DNA of 64,000 nt from Clonostachys chloroleuca (GCA_037952775.1 JBANAY010000001.1:62001-126000), one strand, 5' to 3'; numbered from the stretch's first letter, positions 12,221-23,988 are shown. Made by a program: numbers and translations. Notes: generated by a model not told the origin, from the letters alone.

Positions 12221-13123
12221 ATGGCTTCTTACCCGCCTGCACAGTGCTGCACAATTGGCTTTAGACATGAGTAAGCCCTTTCGCCCTAAGTCAACTTGCC
12301 TGGAGCTTTCTAACATGACGGGCATCCAGAGGAACGCCACAAGGAAAAGATATTCGGATTTCTGGCGATAAGTACGCAGCCTATCTAGCGACACCAGCGC
12401 CAGACAAGGCCAGGAAGTCGACAGCTGTTCTCTTTCTGCCTGACATCATGGGCGTTTGGCAAAACAGTCGACTTCTGGCTGACGAGTTCGCTGCGAACGG
12501 CTACTTGACGCTGCTGCTTGACACGTTCAATGGCGATCCCATCCCTGTTAGGTCAGTGGACGCCGACGACGTGAACATTCCAGCATGGCTTGCTGGTGGT
12601 TCCACTGGAGACAATCCTCACAATGAGCCAGCGGTCGACCCCATTGTCAAGGACGCCATCAAGGTGTTAAAGGAGGAGTATGGAGTGAAGAAGCTTGGCG
12701 CTGTCGGGTATTGCTTTGGCGCCAAGGTAGGTTGATAACAAAAGCTCGTTGGCGAGGAAGCTCCCAAGGAAAGTCAGGGACCTTCGCTAACCTAGCATCT
12801 AGTACCTCGTTCGACACTTCAATGAGGGTATTGATGCTGGTTACCTCGCACACCCTAGTTTCGTCAACGCCGATGAGCTCGCCGCCATCAAGGGCCCCAT
12901 CTCTATTGCAGCAGCCGAGACGGATCATATTTTCCCACCCGAGAAGCGACACGAGACTGAGGATATCCTGCTACGTAACAAAAAGACTTATCAGCTGACG
13001 CTCTACTCCAAGGTGGTGCATGGCTTTGCTGTAAGAAGCGACTTGACCAAGCGTGAGCAGAAGTGGGCAAAGGAACAGGCTTTTTACCAGGCTATCGTTT
13101 GGTTTAACGAGTATTTGGAGTAG
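12221..13123 (+). CDS. Dienelactone hydrolase family protein
   Basis: Three exons (12221-12270, 12330-12726, 12803-13123) give 255 aa, the usual length for the family. The alpha/beta-hydrolase catalytic triad is visible: the nucleophile Cys in GYCFGAK, the Asp in AAETDHIF, and the His in VVHGFAVR. There is no signal peptide. Bacterial relatives open dienelactones in aromatic-ring degradation; many fungal members act on other lactones or esters. The start at ATG 12221 follows a purine-rich AAGAA context and gives the conserved N terminus with the early Cys pair. It is paired head to head with the ThDP enzyme, which suggests joint control. Confidence 0.9.
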
Positions 13124-13299
13124 CATAGCATTTTAGGATTGAAAGCAATATCATAAGAATCAATATAAAAGGCTTAACGTGCGTATTAAGCCCTAGAGTC
13201 TTTGTTTCGATTAATACAACTATTGGAGGAGCAGTAAATATTAAACCAACGTCTATATATATTTTTCTACTCGGTGTTATCTAACATTGTATTAATAAA

Positions 13300-13710
13300 T
13301 AGGTATAAGGTAACCTTACCACCCCAACGGCGACTGGCAAGTACTCAAGTACTACGCCACCAACATGACTGGATACCGCGTGGGTACCACCGGCTCTAGC
13401 GACAGGCTGTTTGGCGCGTATGCCACGGTTGGTCAAGACAAGGTTCGTGTTCTGAATGGGGTCCGAGTCAAGGCTGGTACTTGGGGGCCCTCACTATCAA
13501 AATCTGAGCGCGGCAGGACTTCCTTCGTCAGGACGAATGGCAGTTCAAACCTGGGGACTCACTTAAAAGATTCCCAAGACAGAGCTAGCAGCCCCTACAG
13601 GCCGCGGTGTAGCTACGCACCAGTATTCTAATGACGAGATTACCATTGCCATTTACCAAACAGAGGAGGACTGGAAGACGGCTTGGGCTTTCGAACTCAA
13701 CCTTGTTTGA
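13300..13710 (+). pseudogene. Fragment of a secreted glycosidase-like protein
   Basis: Starts abruptly inside a coding frame after an A/T-rich stretch (HPNGDWQVLKYYA, then NMTGYRVGTT and DKVRVLNGVR). The frame then drifts through stops and resumes with TIAIYQTEEDW before a terminal FELNLV stop. The tryptophan- and tyrosine-rich pattern resembles the C-terminal part of fungal glycoside hydrolases of the xylosidase/arabinofuranosidase type, but I cannot fix the family. There is no start, no catalytic region and the frame is broken, so it is a remnant. Confidence 0.4.
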
Positions 13711-15580
13711 GTTGGATTAACGATTGTCATTGAACAGCGGGCTATAATATACTACTCAGCCTTGAGTTTACTCCGGAAAATGATCTAGTAGAGTACGGTT
13801 AAATTGATGTATGACCAGTAAGGCACATTTGTAAAGTCCGTTTAATAGCTAAGTAAGAAGCAGCAGCTCTGGCAGTTTCTATTACTGTTGACCTTTATTC
13901 TTTTTTCTCTTATGTATGTAAGAAGTAGCAAACCTCCACGGCGGAAAGATTTCTCTCGGAAAAGATTCGGTTTATTGCCCTTACTAGAAACTGATAACTC
14001 ACGTTTACCACAGCCTGGCACTGGGCATCCTGTTCCGCAAGAGACGGCACCCTTAGCGCCATGGATTTATAAAGCAGTCGAAGAATATCAGCAGCAAAGA
14101 CAAGGCGTTTCTACAAGGGCGTATCCAATTCGGTAGTATAGTATATAATATAGGTGCTATAGCGAGTCCCTTAGTCTTCTTTAAGATCATCGAGATATCA
14201 TGATTGTAGCAGAGGCCGACCGCTATTACTTTCTCATACCGGTTAACAAGCAGGTAGTTTCGCTGGATCTTAAGCAAGCTGTCCTCTGTAAATATGATTT
14301 CTTCTGATAATCTTCCAAAGCGCTTTAAATCAGCAAGCTATCCGGTTGTAGCTATACTTATATATATCCACTCTGATGAGTCTTTTGAGAGAATATTTAA
14401 TACAGGTATAGGTATTCAAGTAAGCCTGGTAACAGTATACAATATAATTTAATCCCTTATCGAAGAATCCTGCGAGAACTACAGTATAATATATTATTCC
14501 CTTAATCGGATCAATCAGCTTTCTCTTCTTTCTACTGATTTTCCTAGCTTCATCATCTAAATATTAATAAAATACCGGTCTTAATACCGAAGCATTTACA
14601 CACAGTATTCTTCCCCCTCGGGCTACGCTATTTATCGATCAGAGTAGATAACCATATATTACCCTCTAACCAGAGTAGCTTATATTAGTATAGGCTACCT
14701 CGGTAATTTATCTCAACTATTACGTAGTAACAGCTGAGCTTTCCGGAAAAAAAAACGATTTTTGGCCTGTCCTGATATATTTTTCAAAAAACAGCGAGAT
14801 TTCTCAATGGAAGGCGACGGCGGACCTAAGTGGATCAATGGGGCGATTATATTAATATACCTTTCCCGGGATCGGCCTGTGGAGAGCCACAACTTGACCG
14901 GATTATTGATATCTAGGGATTGGCCGTTATCCATTTGGCAGGCATACCGGTACAAATGTTAACTGCCTCAACCTTCCTAGAGTCGAGTTTTATTAGAGAG
15001 CGACTGTAAGCAGCCAAAGATGGACAACCCGGTCAGCAAGAAGGACGTATCCAGATCGGTCATAGTCCTCATATTCCGCAATCCTTCAGAACGGTGTTTA
15101 TGCGGTTGGCCCAGTGCAGGGCCTACTTCTTCATCGTGCCTCGGACTCGCGATTGTCCGTCCCACAATTCTATAACCCTATCTCTGTACTTCACATACAT
15201 CAACGATAACGATCTCTTGCTTTTCTATTGGCTTGCCTTAAGTGATGGGCACCGCTTCAATCAGCGGCTAATTCTTATGATTCATAATCATGCTCGTCTA
15301 GGCCATGAACCTTTGACGGAAATTATCTTCGGGAATTCTATACTGCCCACATCCAATGAATAGCGTGATGGGATCGGGAGGCATCCATGTCCGGGACATG
15401 ACTCCGGGAAATCGGACATTTGCGATACCGAAACTACATCGGCGCAATCGCGCTTCTGACTTTAAACGAATAGTACTTGAAATAGGTTTAAATTAGCTAC
15501 CTTCATCCAAATGAAGATCATGTCTTCAATGAAAGCTCATACTTGTATCTAGATTCTGGCTTATATGATCTACTTACCAC
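13711..15580. other. Decayed intergenic sequence, no gene seen
   Basis: A moderately A/T-rich tract with many stops in all frames. Reading frames at 13888-14136 and 15094-15363 show no domain I recognise and may be transposon remains. The promoter motif near 15386 is listed separately. Confidence 0.4.
15386..15418. promoter_or_regulatory. CATGTCC-G-GGACATG palindrome plus CGGACA
   Basis: A perfect 15-base palindrome around a central G at 15386-15400 includes TGTCCG, the reverse of CGGACA. A second CGGACA lies at 15413. About 180 bases downstream is the ATG of the P450 pseudogene. The same hexamer recurs in the promoters of the 19-32 kb cluster, so this may be a relic of the same control. Confidence 0.4.
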
Positions 15581-15581
15581 A

Positions 15582-17303
15582 TGTCTCTTCGAGCCCCAAT
15601 ACTAGCTATTACGTCCTTAACACTGTTGCTGGTACTTGTTATCAAAGTGAGTCTAACGGCCTGGCTATACCAAGGCAAAACGGCTTTCTCACTTAATCTC
15701 TTAAGGTCGCATATCAGAGTCGGACCAGTCCATTGCGCAGCATCCCCGGCCCCTGGTACACAAACTACTCGCACTATATTCGCAAATGCGAGACTTTAAT
15801 ATCTCGAAGAATATACTGTGTCCATAGTCTTCACCAGTTCTATGGCCCCGTTATACGACTCTCGCCCTGGCAAGTGGCTGTCGCAGATCCTGAGGGTTTC
15901 ACCGCTGTCCATCGGATTCGCTCTTGCTTCAATAAACTCAAATGGTTTGAAGCGTACATATATAAGACAGGGGGTCTTTAGAGTGAGCTTTTTCGCAATA
16001 TCTATTCCTAAAGAACACGGTTCACGGCGAAAGATGTTTTCCCGGCCATTCTCTCATTTGAATTTATAGGTCAACTGCGAGGAGATCATTAGGGAAAAGG
16101 TCGGCAAGGCAGTAGATCATATCCATGCTGAAGCATTATAGGGGAACGCCGATATTCTCAAGGGGTGGATGCTGATGGCTTCAGACATTATTGGGCAGCT
16201 TTCGTTCGGCGAATCTTTCAGACTGCTCGAGGCAGGCAAAGTAGGTTACGCCGATTCATTCCAAGCTGGACTTGCTGACAGAAATCACAAAAACCATTTC
16301 ATCAAAGTTTTGGAAACCGCAGCAATGAGCATCACATTGAAGAACGAGTTCCCCCCTACTTTACAGTTTTTGCCTTTATATTCCTCTTAGGTCGGTTCAG
16401 ACATTTCGAATTCAAGCAAGCAACGAGCTTTACTACTACGGCGGACGCGCCGTCGCGAACCTTCGTCAGCACAACAGTGAGACGACCATGTTCTCCAACA
16501 TAGTCACACAGACTGAAGAATCCAAGCTAGAAAACAGGAATGGCATCGCGCTGTCGGGCGATGCGATTCGAATCGAAGCTAGCGACTTCCTTCTGGCTGG
16601 GGCCGATACTACATCCAATACCCTCACATACGTTGTGTGGAGCATTCCCCGGTGCCCTGGACTTCACCGCCGTGTCCTACAAGAGCTGGACTTGTTGGGC
16701 GACAACTTCGACGATGCAGCATTAAGACAGCTACTCTCCTTAAAGCTGTCATTCAAAAGTCGCTGCGGCTGTATGGTGCTGTGCCTGGTCAATTATCGAG
16801 AGTAGTTCCACCCGGTAGGATAAGCATTGCCTGCAAGTTCATCCCGGGTGGCTTTGAAGTTGAGACGCAAGCATATACTATGCACAGGATTTCAGATGTA
16901 TATTACAACCCTGACCGGTAAGCACCAGAAAACAGCCCTGTCCTCACATCTCTCCATCAAACTAATAATCTTCGCTTTTTTCCTCAGGTTCGATGAAATT
17001 AGATGGCTACATCCCGAATCTCTAACCCCTAAGCAAAAGTTGTATTTCTGCCCATTTGGCGCCGGCACCCGCGTCTACATAAGGATTCACTTAGCAAAAA
17101 TGAAGTTACAACTCGGCACTGCTGTTTTACTAAAGAAGTGCTGGACCTTGAAACTTGCGGACCGAACCACTGAAGACTCGATGAAGATATGGAACTTTAT
17201 ACTCGCCGGGCCAATCGCCAGACGCTGCGAAGTAACGTTCGAAAAAAAGGACCGGGATAGTAAAACATGGAGAACTTCGGGTGTACGACCTAAGGCTATA
17301 TAA
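15582..17303 (+). pseudogene. Cytochrome P450 pseudogene with lost ExxR and heme-Cys residues
   Basis: The order of P450 landmarks is preserved: an N-terminal membrane helix (MSLRAPILAI), the PGPWYTNYS proline region, RRKMFSRPFS, the I-helix LLAGADTTSNT, the K-helix and the heme loop. The gene cannot work as written. Stops interrupt the frame after HLNL (16067), before GNADILK (near 16139) and after PLYSS (16388). The ExxR motif reads KSLR. The heme loop FGxGxRxCxG reads FGAGTRVYIR, so the heme-ligand Cys is Tyr (TAC for TGC) and the Gly is Arg (AGG for GGG). All three residue changes are explained by G-to-A changes, as RIP or deamination would leave. Exons and introns are otherwise in normal order. 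Confidence 0.8.
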
Positions 17304-18130
17304 ATATCCATCGCACAATTCTTAGAACTAGACTCGGTAGTTTCAGTACAGTTCATCCTTCAACATCCAGTTGGGATAGTGCTAGGTAGAATTTTATACA
17401 ATTGCATTTCTACATAACAGAACTTCTCTGCTTCTTCTCACTGTCAACTTAGTACTTTCCGCGTATTGATCAAATTTACACTGCCGAAGCATCATGACGA
17501 GATCTCCTCCCCAAGATAAATTTTATAAGGAAAACAGAAAAGAGGCGTATCCTGAAGCCGAGTAGTAGGAAGCGTAGCACTGGCCTATGTCATCAGCCCC
17601 CAGCTAACAGCGAACCTGACTGATTAGGTCATGCAGAGTTCGAGACAGTGGTTATAGTGCACTATCTGCAGCAGCAACTTCGCCAACGGTTTTTACTATC
17701 TGCGCAAGCAGAGCCAAATCGCCGTGGTCGCCCGTGGTCCATTGGCGGCGGATCGCTTCGGAGGAGCATTAATTTGACGAGTTGCCCGTATGGAATTTCA
17801 CAGCGGAACTCACCAATCAGATAGGATGCTGTATTTGGGCTTAGAAATTTTCACAGTCCCATAAGGGCAAGCTCTAAGATATCTCGGGCAATTTTAACCA
17901 GCAGCGGCGAGATACCATAGCAAAGAGAGAGGGGTGAGGACGATGGTAGCGGTGGATCGCGGCTGAGGGAAAGCCGTGTTCCTGTTCCTAGTCCCATCTC
18001 GGTAGCCAAGCCTGACTCGAGGATCTCCGCCATGCAGCAAACGACCATCACAGAAGAATGAGCCATGAGGACAAGGTTATGCAATGCCCACCAGCCTGCA
18101 TAACACTTTTCGTTCGCGGCCATAATATCA
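17304..18130. other. Intergenic, no gene seen
   Basis: Mostly balanced composition. One minus-strand reading frame (18123-17851, beginning MAANEKCYAG) has no features I recognise, and neighbouring frames give no continuation. It could be a regulator remnant, but I cannot support that. Confidence 0.35.
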
Positions 18131-18400
18131 TAAAGTATTCTTAGATATATATTTAAGGATAAACTTAATATCTAGATTATCTTAGTATTAAGAAGTTAAG
18201 AATTAGAATAGTTCTAATTTCTTATATCCAAAGTAGTATTATTTTAGAAAAATACTATTAATAATAAGAATAAGTAGAGCAGCTAGTAGTACTAGTAAGA
18301 AGGAAGAAAAAGATATAGAAGACATCAGGGTTCAGAAGAGGATAGCCTTGATAAATAAAAAAGCTTTTTAACCTTTAATACAATAATACAATGAAAGACA
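18125..18400. repeat. A/T-rich island abutting a truncated gene
   Basis: Sharp rise in A/T content with TATA- and TTAAT-rich sequence. It sits exactly where the signal-peptide exon of the BIM1-like gene would be expected. Confidence 0.5.
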
Positions 18401-19292
18401 ATACAGTGAGGACTGGGGACATTGACAACCAGCCTCCCTGCGGATAGCACGAATCAGTTGGCAACCGAACTAATTTCCCCATCAGTAAGTGGCTGCCTCG
18501 TTATATACTTTCAATTCAGAACTGACTCTTTATTTTCAGCGGATAGCGCAGTTGCACTGGTCGCCCAAGACGACTATTATGATGCAAATATTAGTATCTC
18601 TTACTCTGATGGTGAGTATTCCATTCCTTATATACTATATGAGCCTACCAATCCTTTCAAGTTTGGTAAAACTTTGAGGTCTGTCAAATTAAGATATATT
18701 GCCAAATATAGATCCAAAATCTAACGATGATTTCAACACCTTCCTTCAGGCGAAGGAGATCTCTGACCTTAACCCAGGCCACGCCTGCGTGAACCTCACC
18801 GGAATTTCCTCATCGGTCAAGGCTGGCGACAAGGCGACGTTCCAGATTATCTACCGTGCCGACTGGGACGCGCCCCATAACCAGGCCCTTTACGCTTGTT
18901 CCGACATCACCTTTGTAAATGCGGCCGATTTCAAATTCCGAATCCCCTGTTTCAATGCTACTGAGCCCGGACAAGATGATAAGAAGAAGGGTGGTGTTAC
19001 TGCCAACCCTAGTGCTACCGGTATCCATAAGCTAACGTTGAACTTCATCAGGAAGCTCAGAGGATCAATTCTCATCCTCTGATCATGGCTCCTCCGGTGG
19101 CTCTCAGATCAGCGGTGTGGCGATTGCAGGTATCGTTGTCGGCAGTGTGGCTGGTGTAGGACTGGTCATTGGTGCTGCTGCTTTGCTCTGGCGTCGTCGC
19201 CAAAAGGGTCAGCTCAGGGAGCGCATCAGGCGGATTGAGAACGGCGCTCACGGTGAATCCGGTAAGCCCTATGGTTCTCAAGCCAGTATGTA
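18400..19292 (+). pseudogene. BIM1/X325-like copper-protein gene, 5' end lost
   Basis: Exons can be read from about 18409: QPPCG, then an in-frame TAG, then NRTNFPI; an intron; DSAVALVAQDDYYDA; an intron; DDFNTFLQAKE, GHACVNL, GDKATFQIIYRAD, LYACSDITFV; a 58-base intron; then a Ser/Gly linker, one transmembrane helix (GVAIAGIVVGS on to AALLW) and an RRRQKG cytosolic tail ending at 19292. The cysteine pattern and the GDKATFQ...YxCxDI block match fungal BIM1-like copper acquisition factors, which are normally secreted or membrane-tethered. No Met plus signal peptide precedes it, since the frame runs into an A/T island, and the TAG blocks the N-terminal exon. The family call is from memory of the pattern. 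Confidence 0.55.
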
Positions 19293-19859
19293 AGGCTGTT
19301 TAGAGAGGGCTTGCTATCTTAAAGCACAACGATACTTGCTATTTTACTATTTCAGGGGGCTAAGAGATGGCCAGCTGTCGTTTTATGGTTAGATAGCCCT
19401 CTAAGAAAGGAAAGATGTCCAAGTGTGAAAAGGTGTTCGTAATCTCTTACCGCTAGGCAATGAGTGTCCCGTGTGAGGAGATAAAAGTTAGACTCTATGG
19501 TATTGGGAGAGTAAGCCCCCAGTCCGGAGCTATGGAGTTCCTACTACTGCCACATAGAAGGTCCCTCTTTCTTGGTAGATCGTGGGATTTCTAAATCCGG
19601 GGTCAACAGGGGGTCTGATTCCCGCCAATAGCATGATGACTCGTCGACGGACACCACCGGACAAAGTTGCGCGGCTGGTCTAAGTCCAAGCCTGCACCGG
19701 AGTTTCCCCAGACCAAGAATTCCGGGGCTACCCCGGACATTCAAATCCGGCCCTCGAGCGCGGCCAACCAACTAGCTTCATCGATCCTCGGCCACGATAA
19801 ATATCTTGAGATGAGCTGCATCAAACACCTTGCCAACCACTCATCGGCAGACCGTCACC
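19293..19859. other. Promoter region of the transporter at 19860
   Basis: No gene seen. It contains the CGG-rich motif cluster listed at 19648-19740. Confidence 0.5.
19648..19740. promoter_or_regulatory. Triple CGGACA plus CCGGGGCTACCCCGG palindrome
   Basis: CGGACA occurs three times in 92 bases (19648, 19658, 19734), twice as CCGGACA. A 15-base near-palindrome CCGGGGCTACCCCGG spans 19722-19736 and overlaps the last copy. CGG triplets in such arrangements are the usual targets of Zn2Cys6 regulators, one of which is encoded at 24821. The ATG of the transporter follows about 120 bases later. Confidence 0.5.
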
Positions 19860-21522
19860 ATGCCTAATAACAGCGCACTCGAAACCGGCCTCGATGGCAA
19901 GGCAAGCAAAGCCATGCACGTGGAGGACCCGAAGCAGTTTGACACCACCGACGACGCCATCATTGAAGATGTCTCGGCCCAGGCGCACAAGACGGCTTTT
20001 CGCAAGGTCGACTACCGTCTAATGCCCATGCTAATGGCGCTCTATCTCGTCGCCAACCTGGATCGGTAGGCGGGCAGTCCACGACGTGCCGGGTTTGGAA
20101 GCTGACAGACACCCAGTGCCAATCTCGGAAACGCTAAGATCGAGGGCCTCGAAAAGGACCTGAATATGAGAGGCAACGACTACAATGTTACGAACATGAT
20201 CTTCTTTGTGCCATACATCCTCTTTGAAGTTCCCGCCAACTCCCTATTGATCAAATTCCGCCGACCCTCGACGTGGATCGGCATGATCGTCACGGCATGG
20301 GGTATCGTCATGACGTGCAGTGGCTTCTGCCAGAACTATGCAGGGCTGCTCGTCTGCCGGATCCTGCTTGGTGTTTTCGAGTATGTATGGAATGCCTTGG
20401 AAGCCCAACTTGTCCACGTAACTAACCTTGCCTCCCAGAGCCGGCTTCTACCCAGGCGCAGTATACCTTCTTGGCCAGTGGTACCCTCCATACATGACCC
20501 AGGTCCGCATGTCCATGCTGTACTGCGCTGCCGCCATTTCAGGAGCCTTTTCAGGTTTGTTGGCTGCGGGAATTGCCAAGATGGCGGGCTTGGGCGGTTA
20601 CAACGGGTGGCGCTGGATCTTCCTTCTCGAGGGAGTTCTGACCGTTGTTCTTGGCGTCGCCGCATTCTGGCTGCTGCCCGACTCACCCTCCAAGTCTTCC
20701 AAGTGGCTGTCCGGAAATGAGATCGACTATATGAATGCCCTCCACCGCAAGTACCGCGAGGCTCACAGACAGCCGCAGGAGAACCCGGACCAGGAAGTCG
20801 CCGTCTCACGCGCGCACAAGTGGAAGATACTCCTCTCCGTCGTCACCGACTGGCAGCTCTACCTCCAGGCTCTCATCTTCATGTCCAGCTCGGTTCCGAC
20901 CTATGCGCTCAAGTTCACGCTCCCAACCATCATGGTAAACATGGGGTTCAGCAGCACCAATGCCCAGCTGCTCTCCGCGCCCCCATACCTCGCCGGCGCC
21001 ATCTCAGCCCTGGTTGTGTCTAGGTTTGCCGACCGCTTCTCACGCCGGGTGATCTTCATCGTCGCTCCCCAGCTGGTGCTGATGGTGGCGTACTGCGTCT
21101 TGTTCTCCTTCAGCGCCGAGATCAAGACCCATGTTGCCCTGTGCTACACCTTTGTCATGATTGCCACCTCGTCGGTCTACAACATCATTCCCGGGGGCAA
21201 TACCTGGACCATCAACAACCTCGCCGGGCAAAGCAAGCGAGCCATGGGGGTCGCATTTATGATTGCACTTGGAAACTGCGGCGGCATCGTCGGCAGTCTG
21301 ATTTTCAAGTCGGATGAAAGCCCTCGATACCAGACGGGTTGGGGTACAAGTCTTGGGTTCATCTGCCTCGGCATCCTTTCGGCTTTCACCTTGGAGCTTG
21401 GCTACACCCTCATCAACAAGAAACGAGCTAAACTATCCAGAGCCGAGATTAATACCAAGTATTCCGCCGCCGAGCTCGATGCAATGGGAGACAAGAGCCC
21501 CCTGTTCGTCTACAAGCTTTGA
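19860..21522 (+). CDS. MFS transporter, anion:cation symporter (allantoate permease-like) family
   Basis: Three exons (19860-20065, 20117-20380, 20439-21522) with clean GT-AG borders give 517 aa. The N-terminal cytosolic segment is followed by KVDYRLMPMLMALYLVANLDR, with the family Asp-Arg at the end of helix 1, then NMIFFVPYILFEVPAN, the GFYPGAVYLLGQWYPP helix 4 loop, and GWRWIFLLEG. About 12 helices are visible and the C terminus is short and polar. Members import organic anions such as allantoate, nicotinate or vitamins with protons at the plasma membrane. ATG 19860 sits in a good CACC context; an in-frame ATG at 19830 is weaker. The promoter carries three CGGACA sites shared with the neighbouring cluster genes. 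Confidence 0.9.
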
Positions 21523-21529
21523 TCGCGGT

Positions 21530-22020
21530 GCAAGTTATGTTATCTTGCTGGTCGGTTGCGGTGTAGAGTGTAGTTGAAGAACAATCTAGTACTGTATTAC
21601 TCCCTCTCGAGATGCAACAATGGGGCTATTCATTATATTGAGTTGTCGGTCTGGCATCTTCTATTGCTGTTTACCTTTATACTCAAACTCTTTCCCGCAA
21701 CCATGGGTTATAATGTGTTCATTTACTATACTAGATTAATTTTATATATAGTTGATTATTAGTTTTATCACCCAAAACTTTTCAGTAACTGGATTCTATA
21801 TCATATATAATAAGATACTAGAAAAAGAGTATAGTTAGGTATTTTCATAACTAGCCTTTTTTATTAATATATTCTTACTTATATTAGAGCTATTAGATTA
21901 ATATATATATATATAAAACTTAAATACTAATATCTTAAAGCAAGGAGAATAAATAGAGTTCGTTTAACCAATATATAATAAATTATTTCAAGATTCATCA
22001 ACGGGGAAATAAGAGTGTGG
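21530..22020. repeat. Convergent 3' region with A/T island
   Basis: From about 21720 to 21990 the sequence is strongly A/T-rich with TATATA runs. No gene seen. It separates the transporter from the monooxygenase without breaking either. Confidence 0.5.
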
Positions 22021-22043
22021 AACAAAGAACTAGTCTATACATG

Positions 22044-23988
22044 CTAAGAATGAATCTCTGGTAAGACAAACAGGTTCCAGTACTCATCGAGGTCCACTGT
22101 CTGGGTCGCCCCAACAGAACCCGACTTCTTTTCTCTCTGGGTGAAGCCGTCCCCGAGATATGCGAAGCGGTTGACCTTGGCATTGCCCCCCTCTCCAGTC
22201 TGAAATCCTCCCAGCGCGGATTCTTCAGGGCCTCCATGAAGTGAAAGGTTGTGCCGCCGTAGATGGCGACGACGGGTCCGTCGACTGTGCCTCTCTTGTA
22301 CCAGCTGCGGCATCCCCGGGTCCAGACGGTCCTCTCGAGGTACTTTTGGATGTGCTGGTTATACTCCGCATTGACCTTGCTGTTGACTTCGAAGGACTTG
22401 ATGCCCTCTGTTTGCATCTTCTCCAACCACTTATAGATATAAATGGCCGTGTTTTGGATGCCCATGACGAGAGAACCATTGCTGATGGGGCTGTTGGGGC
22501 CCACGAAGCAGAAGTAGTTGGGCATGTCGGGCACGGCAATGCCAAAGTAGGCCTCTGGCCGGCCCTCCCATTTCTCCGCCAGGTCGACCCCGTTCCGACC
22601 AATGATGGGAAACGCCGGCTTGAAGGTCGTGTCAAACCCAGTTGCGCATACAACAACGTCGTACTCGCGCTCCTCCCCAGACTTGGTCAATATGCCCTTG
22701 TCGGTGAAGCACTCGACGTCGTCCCATCGTAACTCGATGTTGTCCTGGCCGAGCGCTTCCAGGAAACCCGGTCCAGGGGTCTGCCGTCTACAGCCGACGG
22801 GAAAGTCTGGGAGGAGCATTTGGGCAGCCCTGCATCCCTTTTCGCTGTCACCAAGGCGCTCGATCATACTCTTACGGAACAGCTCCTGCGCCTTAGCCTG
22901 GATATCGCTATCGGCCATAGCGCGCTTGAAGTTATTGATACGCCTGTCCATGAGAGCCGCGCGGTAGCTGCGCAGGACCTGAGGGTCCTTGAAGAGCTCC
23001 AAGGTCCTTTCGCTAAAGTTGTACTCGGGGTCCATCTCGGGGTCTTGATCGGTAGGCTCGTTTATACCGGGGGCGGGGGAGATCCAGGTCTTGGAGCGGA
23101 CAAAGAGGTCCATCGAGCCACAGACCTTGGCGAGCTTAGGGACAATTTGGATGCCGGACGAGCCAATCCCGATGACGGCCGTCTTCTTGCCGGCGAAGTC
23201 GTAGCTCTCGTCCCAGCGCGCGGAGTGCACCAGCTTGCCTTGGTATTTGTCGATGCCTTTGATACTTGGCCACTTCCAATTACTGTGTCGAGTTAGAACC
23301 GAGTAGTTGTACTACACCTTCAAGACACTTACTTGAGAACACCGCTTGCATTGATGAAGATATCTGCCTCGTCGGCAATGATGGAACCACTGGCGTCCTT
23401 GATCTTCAAGTCCCATTTACCGTTGCCCTCGTTCCACGTGGCGGACTGGACTGAGTGCTGCAGCTTGATGTACTTTTTGCAGTCATACTTGTCGGCGACT
23501 TCGTGCATATATTGGTGGATCTGCTGCGATGTGGCATAATAATTCGGCCAGTCCGGCTTGGGTGCAAAGCTGTAAGCATAGTTGTGTGCAGGGATGTCGC
23601 ACTTGCACCCGGGGTATCTGAGTCCTGTTAGTCAGCGTCTCAATGCCGTGCCTGGTGTCAAGTCTCACCGATTCTCGAGCCAGGTGCCGCCCAAGTCCAA
23701 GTTCCTCTCATACACCACGAGCTCGGCGTTCTTGCCTTGCATCTTCTGGCTGAACATGATGCTCATCATCAGTCCGCTATACCCAGCACCTAGACAGACG
23801 ACGCGGATAGGCCGCCGGGTGCCAATGGGCTGCTCGGTAATCTCGTATCTCGAGTCTAGAAACGACGAGATATTTTCAATGAGCTCTTTCGATTTCTCAC
23901 TCATCAGGGCGCCGTTTAGTGATTTCGCGGTGATGCTTGTTGGTGCTTCAGGCTGCACTGCCATTAGATCAACTACTCCTGGTGCCAT
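22044..23988 (-). CDS. Baeyer-Villiger-type FAD monooxygenase, one apparent frameshift
   Basis: Three exons (23988-23669, 23617-23333, 23282-22044) encode about 614 aa. The first Rossmann motif is VVCLGAGYSG and the second IGIGSSGIQ. Between them lies the Baeyer-Villiger fingerprint in the form YQGKLVHSARWD (FxGxxxHxxxW). Such enzymes insert oxygen next to a ketone using NADPH and O2, making esters or lactones. Near the 3' end the conserved frame stops matching: after DFRLE the family-like tail (KVNRFAYLGDGF, then DLDEYWNLF) is in another frame. The switch falls in a run of six C at 22186-22191 (plus strand), and one extra base there restores it. Without that, the frame ends at 21998 with a non-conserved tail. 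A sequencing slip or a recent mutation are both possible. The start at ATG 23988 gives the usual N-terminal extension. It is divergent from the Zn2Cys6 regulator. Confidence 0.85.

Noticed and set aside
20336..20809. 157-codon minus-strand frame within the transporter
   Set aside because: Arg- and Ser-rich shadow crossing a supported intron.
21998..22185. In-frame extension of the monooxygenase to the stop at 21998
   Set aside because: The residues after FRLERG are unlike the family, whereas the other frame gives the conserved tail ending at 22044.
22241..22732. 163-codon plus-strand frame opposite the monooxygenase
   Set aside because: Antisense shadow; the minus strand has the NADPH/FAD motifs and splice sites.
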